From Chrysochromulina tobinii (lineage: Eukaryota; Haptophyta; Prymnesiales; Chrysochromulinaceae), in the NCBI GenBank assembly GCA_001275005.1, contig JWZX01001850.1, positions 1 to 10,468 of the forward strand: 10,468 bases of DNA. Reading direction: 5' to 3'. Positions 7,371 to 10,468 of the stretch are shown one piece after another; the first letter of the stretch is position 1; each line of letters begins with the position of its first letter. The position numbers and the translations under genes were made by a program. The notes under the pieces are model-generated. The model was not told the DNA's origin, searched no databases, and was given only the letters and a program-made list of their open reading frames with translations.

Positions 7371-8482
7371 TTCGTGTCACGGTCGGTGCTATGCCATCCC
7401 CATTGCCGGCCAAGCACTGACCGGCTCGTACTCTCTGGACGGTGCCCATGTGGTCCCCGAAGTCCATCAGGCGATGGGGGGAAGCGAGGCTGTGGTGGAG
7501 CGCTGAAGGCGACGATGGGGACCTTGCCGATTATGATGTGATGGCCTTTCATTGAGCGGACCAGCATGGGCGGTGAGGCTTGAGCGGAAACCGGAATGTG
7601 CGATTCGATTTGGGTGTCGTAGTGCGCGAGCTCCTCGTACCAATTTTCAGTCCTTCAGCCGACTCACCACAACCCCATCACCACACGCACCAGTCGCGCT
7701 CGGCTCGAAACTCGGTGTACTTTGTCGGCGCCGCGCTCTTGAGGCGTTGTGGTTGATGTCCGGTGAGCGGTGTGAAACTGAAAGCTGTGACCCGGATACG
7801 ATACCCCGCGGAGCGGGATACCCGGATAGAACACGACCGTAGACACTTTGGTTTCCTTTGTGACTTGATGCACTTGTGTACTGTACACACGCAAGCGAAG
7901 ACGCCCACATCAATGCGAAATGCGTCACCACACGGTATCACGGACAACGTCGCGCAGATGTCAAGTACTACAAAGTCGACACTCCCGCGTCCCGCTATCG
8001 CGCCCCCCCGCCCAACGGTGAACGGAGGCTCCTCTTCTCGCTTCGCCTTCGGCATGGGTCCTTTCCGGGTCCTCGTCACTCGTGTCAGTCATGCGACGAC
8101 AAGACCCCACAATCATGCGATGCTCGACTGGTGGTGTTTAGGCGTGTGCCACGAGCAAGCAGCTCCTCACACACCGCGCGCGCAGCGACTCCGAGCCAAG
8201 GAGGCGCGACTTGCCCGGCTTGCGGTGTCCACGGCCATGCCACGTAGTAGCTCAAAATCCGCTCCCGCTCTGCCCATTTGCAGGTGCAAGAACTGCCCCG
8301 CGCCCCGAGAGCAGCCTTCTCCGGGGTAGGGCTCCTCCGGCGTGGAAGAGGGACGATCGTCCCTCCCGCAGAGACGACCGCTGGCGGCGGCGCTGGCTGC
8401 TGCCAACCCTCCGCCTCAGTGAGCGCCGCCGCCACTACTGAGGGTTGCACTCAGTGAGGCAGTGGCGGAGGGTTGCCAACCC
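7371..8482. other. convergent intergenic spacer, no gene recognised
   Basis: This 1.1-kb spacer holds the 3' ends of two convergent genes. Its composition is more mixed than the coding DNA, with stops in all frames. The longest ORF (7763-8329, +) starts at GTG and resembles no family. I see no tRNA or other RNA gene and no AATAAA. A 9-bp direct repeat ACCCGGATA (7790-7798 and 7820-7828) flanks a small CCCGC/GCGGG hairpin. A 15-nt odd palindrome (TGTGTAC-T-GTACACA) lies at 7875-7889. The strongest structure is at the right end: an 18-bp palindrome and a fold-back. Confidence 0.65.
8348..8365. repeat. 18-bp perfect palindrome
   Basis: GAGGGACGATCGTCCCTC is its own reverse complement over all 18 bases. 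It lies in the 3' flank of both convergent genes, about 120 nt beyond the kinesin stop codon. It could be a dimeric protein-binding site or a cruciform/hairpin acting in 3'-end formation. No function is shown by the sequence. Confidence 0.85.
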
Positions 8483-8502
8483 TCAGTGAGCGCCGCCAGC
8501 GG
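8378..8502. repeat. fold-back repeat overlapping the kinesin stop codon
   Basis: A 12-bp perfect inverted repeat bounds the element (CCGCTGGCGGCG at 8378-8389; its complement at 8491-8502). A second 12-bp perfect pair lies inside (CAACCCTCCGCC at 8404-8415; complement at 8464-8475). The octamer CAACCCTC or its complement occurs four times (8404, 8440, 8468, 8477), in orientations + - - +. A direct repeat also links 8401-8430 to 8474-8497, the second copy lacking 6 nt. The right arm lies in the last kinesin codons, so the TGA stop (8483-8485) is inside the palindrome GAGGGTTG-C-CAACCCTC. It could be a small MITE-like element or a 3'-UTR hairpin. Confidence 0.75.
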
Positions 8503-10372
8503 CGGCTTTGCCCTTCTTCTCGGCCTTGCCAGTCTCGGTGTTGTTCACCTTGGCCGCGAAGCGCAGCGAAGAGAGGCTCTCCTGGTGATGCTTCTCGCTC
8601 GGGCTCACGTTGACGAACATGAGCGTCTTCGACGAGCCCGAGAGCGCAGTCTGCAAAAAGTGTGTGAGCTTCGAGTCGCGGAAGGGAACGTGCGCGCTCT
8701 TGGCCGCGATCGCGCTGATCACGCTCCCGAGCGAGGTGAGACTTAAATTGATCGCGCTCGCCTCCTTCATGGCATCGCCTGTCACGCCGCTGTCCTTGGT
8801 GCGCTCTGAGCCAGCAAGGTCGACCAGATTGAGCTCCCCGTCGGTCTCGGCACCCGTCTTTGAGTTCTTGCCGACGAGTCGCATCCGGAAGATGTAGTGC
8901 GAGCGCGAGGAGTGCTCGTTCATCTTCGTCGCGGACGTGGCGCGCACGCGCGTCGCGGCGTCCATCAGGCGCGAGAGCTGCTCGGCGTCCGTCACGGGCA
9001 CCGAGCGCAGGTTGGGCACGTGCACCTCGCCGCCCGCGTGCTTGATGTCGAGCTTCGCAGGCACAGAGGCCTTGCCTTTGGCCTCGGCACCCGCAGGCAA
9101 CAGATCGCGCAGCTCGTCGTTGTAGATCTCGAGGAACGACGCCGAGAACTCGTACGTCCAGCCGATCAACTTGAGCTCGGCCGCGGTCGTGAACATCTGC
9201 TCGGCCGCGCGCGGCACGACGCCGCGCTTGTCGTAGTCGCCACGCAGACCCTCCATTGTGAATGTCTTGCCCGAGCCGGTCTGGCCGTATGCGAAGATGC
9301 ACACCTTGTACCCGTCGAGAGCGGACTGCGTGAGCTGCGACACCTCGTGGAAGATCTCTGCTTGGCTCGCGCCCTCGCCAAAGACACGGTCGAACTTGAA
9401 TCGCTGCGTGTCCACCTTGCGCGGCGCACCCTTAGCGGCCGTCGCGCCGCCCTCCTCAGCGCCGCCCGGCCCGACAAGGTCAAGCGCCATCGGCTCGAGC
9501 TGTCCCGATGGGATGCGGACTAGCGAGCGCTCCGCGGCGGCGCCCACCTGCGGGCGCACGCGGCAGAAAACGCGGATGTTGCCCTTGAGCTCCGAGATGG
9601 TCTCGTGCATCTCGCGGCGCAGCTCCTCGGCAGCGCGCCCGCGTGCCGCGAGCGTCTCCAGATCGAGCTCGCGCGCTGCAACCGTCGCCTCGAGCACCGC
9701 CTTGTTCTGCCGCAACTCGCTCTCCGTGGCCGTCAAGGCCGCACATCTGGCCTCGAGCTCGGTCTTCTGAGCGCGTAGCTCGGTCGCACGTCTCTCGGAC
9801 TCCGCTTGCGCCTCCGAAAGCACCTGCTTCGTTTCCTGATGCGCCCTCGCCTCCGCCTCGCGCGCCGCCTTCTCCGCCTGGAGCGCGCTGCGAAGCTCGT
9901 CGAGCTCCTTCGTGTAGAGCAACTTCTCCGCTTCGAGACGCTGCTGGAGGCCCTCGTTGGCCTCCGTGAGCGTCATCAGCTCCTCATTAGCCACGTCGAT
10001 CTGTGCCTCGAGGTCACCCACCCCGGGCCTTGACGGGAATGTGGCCGAGCGCACGAGCGCGGCCGGCGGAGGCTGCACCGGCACCCTCGGCTGTGGCGTC
10101 TGACGGGCAGCCGCGGCCTTTGCCGCCGCCGCCGACGACACAACTGGGGCCGGTGGTGTCGGCCGCGAGGGCCGCTTGGCCGGCTTTGCACCCACCTCGC
10201 TCCCCGGAGCGGGAGTTTCGGACTTGCGCTTCGCAGCCGAGGTCGGCACCGGATCCTTGGAGGACGCTGCAACTGCAGGCGGCCGATTGCCCGCATTCTC
10301 CGACTGGGGCGTGGTGTGGCCACGCCGCGCCGCGCCCGCCGGCATCACGCAGAGAGCTTTCTGCTTTTGCAT
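8483..10372 (-). CDS. kinesin-14 (C-terminal motor, KIFC1/Ncd/Kar3-like)
   Basis: This is a minus-end-directed microtubule motor of the kinesin-14 family, which act in spindle assembly and pole focusing. Of 629 residues from the ATG at 10372, 1-118 form a basic Pro/Ala-rich tail with NLS-like clusters (KRK 48-50; KPAKRPSR 63-70) and 119-~262 a continuous heptad-like coiled coil. The motor runs from ~262 to ~611. It begins with the kinesin-14 neck/motor junction ELKGNIRVFCRVRP, followed by P-loop GQTGSGKT (363-370), switch I NEHSSRSH (485-492) and switch II DLAGSE (518-523), then HVPFRDSKLT and ending AAKVNN. All nucleotide-binding motifs are intact and the frame has no break or intron. The C-terminal position of the motor fixes the class. 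The frame is open upstream to the window edge with no stop, so the true start could be further out; ATG 10345 is also possible. It is convergent with the helicase gene. Confidence 0.93.
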   Translation of the reverse strand: MQKQKALCVMPAGAARRGHTTPQSENAGNRPPAVAASSKDPVPTSAAKRKSETPAPGSEVGAKPAKRPSRPTPPAPVVSSAAAAKAAAARQTPQPRVPVQPPPAALVRSATFPSRPGVGDLEAQIDVANEELMTLTEANEGLQQRLEAEKLLYTKELDELRSALQAEKAAREAEARAHQETKQVLSEAQAESERRATELRAQKTELEARCAALTATESELRQNKAVLEATVAARELDLETLAARGRAAEELRREMHETISELKGNIRVFCRVRPQVGAAAERSLVRIPSGQLEPMALDLVGPGGAEEGGATAAKGAPRKVDTQRFKFDRVFGEGASQAEIFHEVSQLTQSALDGYKVCIFAYGQTGSGKTFTMEGLRGDYDKRGVVPRAAEQMFTTAAELKLIGWTYEFSASFLEIYNDELRDLLPAGAEAKGKASVPAKLDIKHAGGEVHVPNLRSVPVTDAEQLSRLMDAATRVRATSATKMNEHSSRSHYIFRMRLVGKNSKTGAETDGELNLVDLAGSERTKDSGVTGDAMKEASAINLSLTSLGSVISAIAAKSAHVPFRDSKLTHFLQTALSGSSKTLMFVNVSPSEKHHQESLSSLRFAAKVNNTETGKAEKKGKAAAGGAH

Positions 10373-10468
10373 TTTTTTGAATCCTGGTGTTCCCAGAGAA
10401 AAGTGGGTGAAACCCCTTTCTGGGGGCCCGGCTGAGAGCACCAATAATTCAACTTTTTTGACCGTCCT
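10373..10468 (-). other. upstream end of the kinesin gene; open frame to window edge
   Basis: Just before the chosen ATG (minus strand) is an A-run giving a strong A at -3. The base composition here is more AT-rich than the coding region, which suits a 5' UTR. However, the kinesin frame continues without a stop to 10468 and contains no further ATG. A longer N terminus or an upstream exon outside the window cannot be ruled out. Confidence 0.55.

Noticed and set aside
7763-8329. 188-codon plus-strand open frame in the spacer
   Set aside because: It starts at GTG rather than ATG, has no recognisable motif and mixed composition, and lies in GC-rich DNA where chance open frames of this size are common.
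280-10372. Functional gene cluster joining the helicase and the kinesin
   Set aside because: The genes are convergent, belong to unrelated pathways and share no visible regulatory motif; adjacency alone is not evidence in a eukaryote.
10442-10444. TTG as the start of the kinesin
   Set aside because: Eukaryotic nuclear genes rarely start at TTG. The ATG at 10372 has a good context, though the open frame to the edge leaves a longer protein possible.

Overview
This is nuclear-type DNA of a GC-rich microbial eukaryote. Two eukaryotic protein families carry the window: a ZNFX1/UPF1-like RNA helicase and a C-terminal-motor kinesin (kinesin-14). The very high GC, Ala/Gly/Pro-rich low-complexity inserts, in-frame microsatellites and long, apparently intron-poor genes suggest a unicellular alga (a haptophyte or similar). 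That taxonomic guess is inference; nothing in the window proves it.

Layout: 1-279 is the 5' flank of the first gene. Positions 280-7370 (+) hold one very large gene (about 2,362 residues if read through). It encodes a superfamily 1 helicase of the ZNFX1 / Hrr1 type, followed by a long disordered linker, a Cys/His cluster and two WW domains. The gene cannot be read in a single frame. It runs in frame 1 to about 2633, frame 2 to about 3049, then frame 3 to the stop. Both changes are +1 steps, both lie at or beside G runs, and both fall inside a roughly 477-residue low-complexity insertion that separates helicase motif I from motif Ia. Positions 7371-8482 are a gene-free spacer of about 1.1 kb between convergent genes. 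It contains an 18-bp perfect palindrome, and a fold-back repeat of about 125 bp begins in it. Positions 8483-10372 (-) encode the kinesin-14, whose stop codon lies inside that fold-back. Its frame stays open to the right edge, so its 5' end is not settled.

The two genes are transcribed toward each other and show no sign of a shared pathway. ZNFX1-type helicases act in small-RNA inheritance and antiviral RNA sensing in animals, and Hrr1 acts with the RNA-directed RNA polymerase complex in fission yeast. Kinesin-14s are minus-end-directed spindle motors. The most unusual object is the helicase gene: a split RecA domain, CTD-like YTPS repeats, two PPxY motifs and tandem WW domains in one chain.
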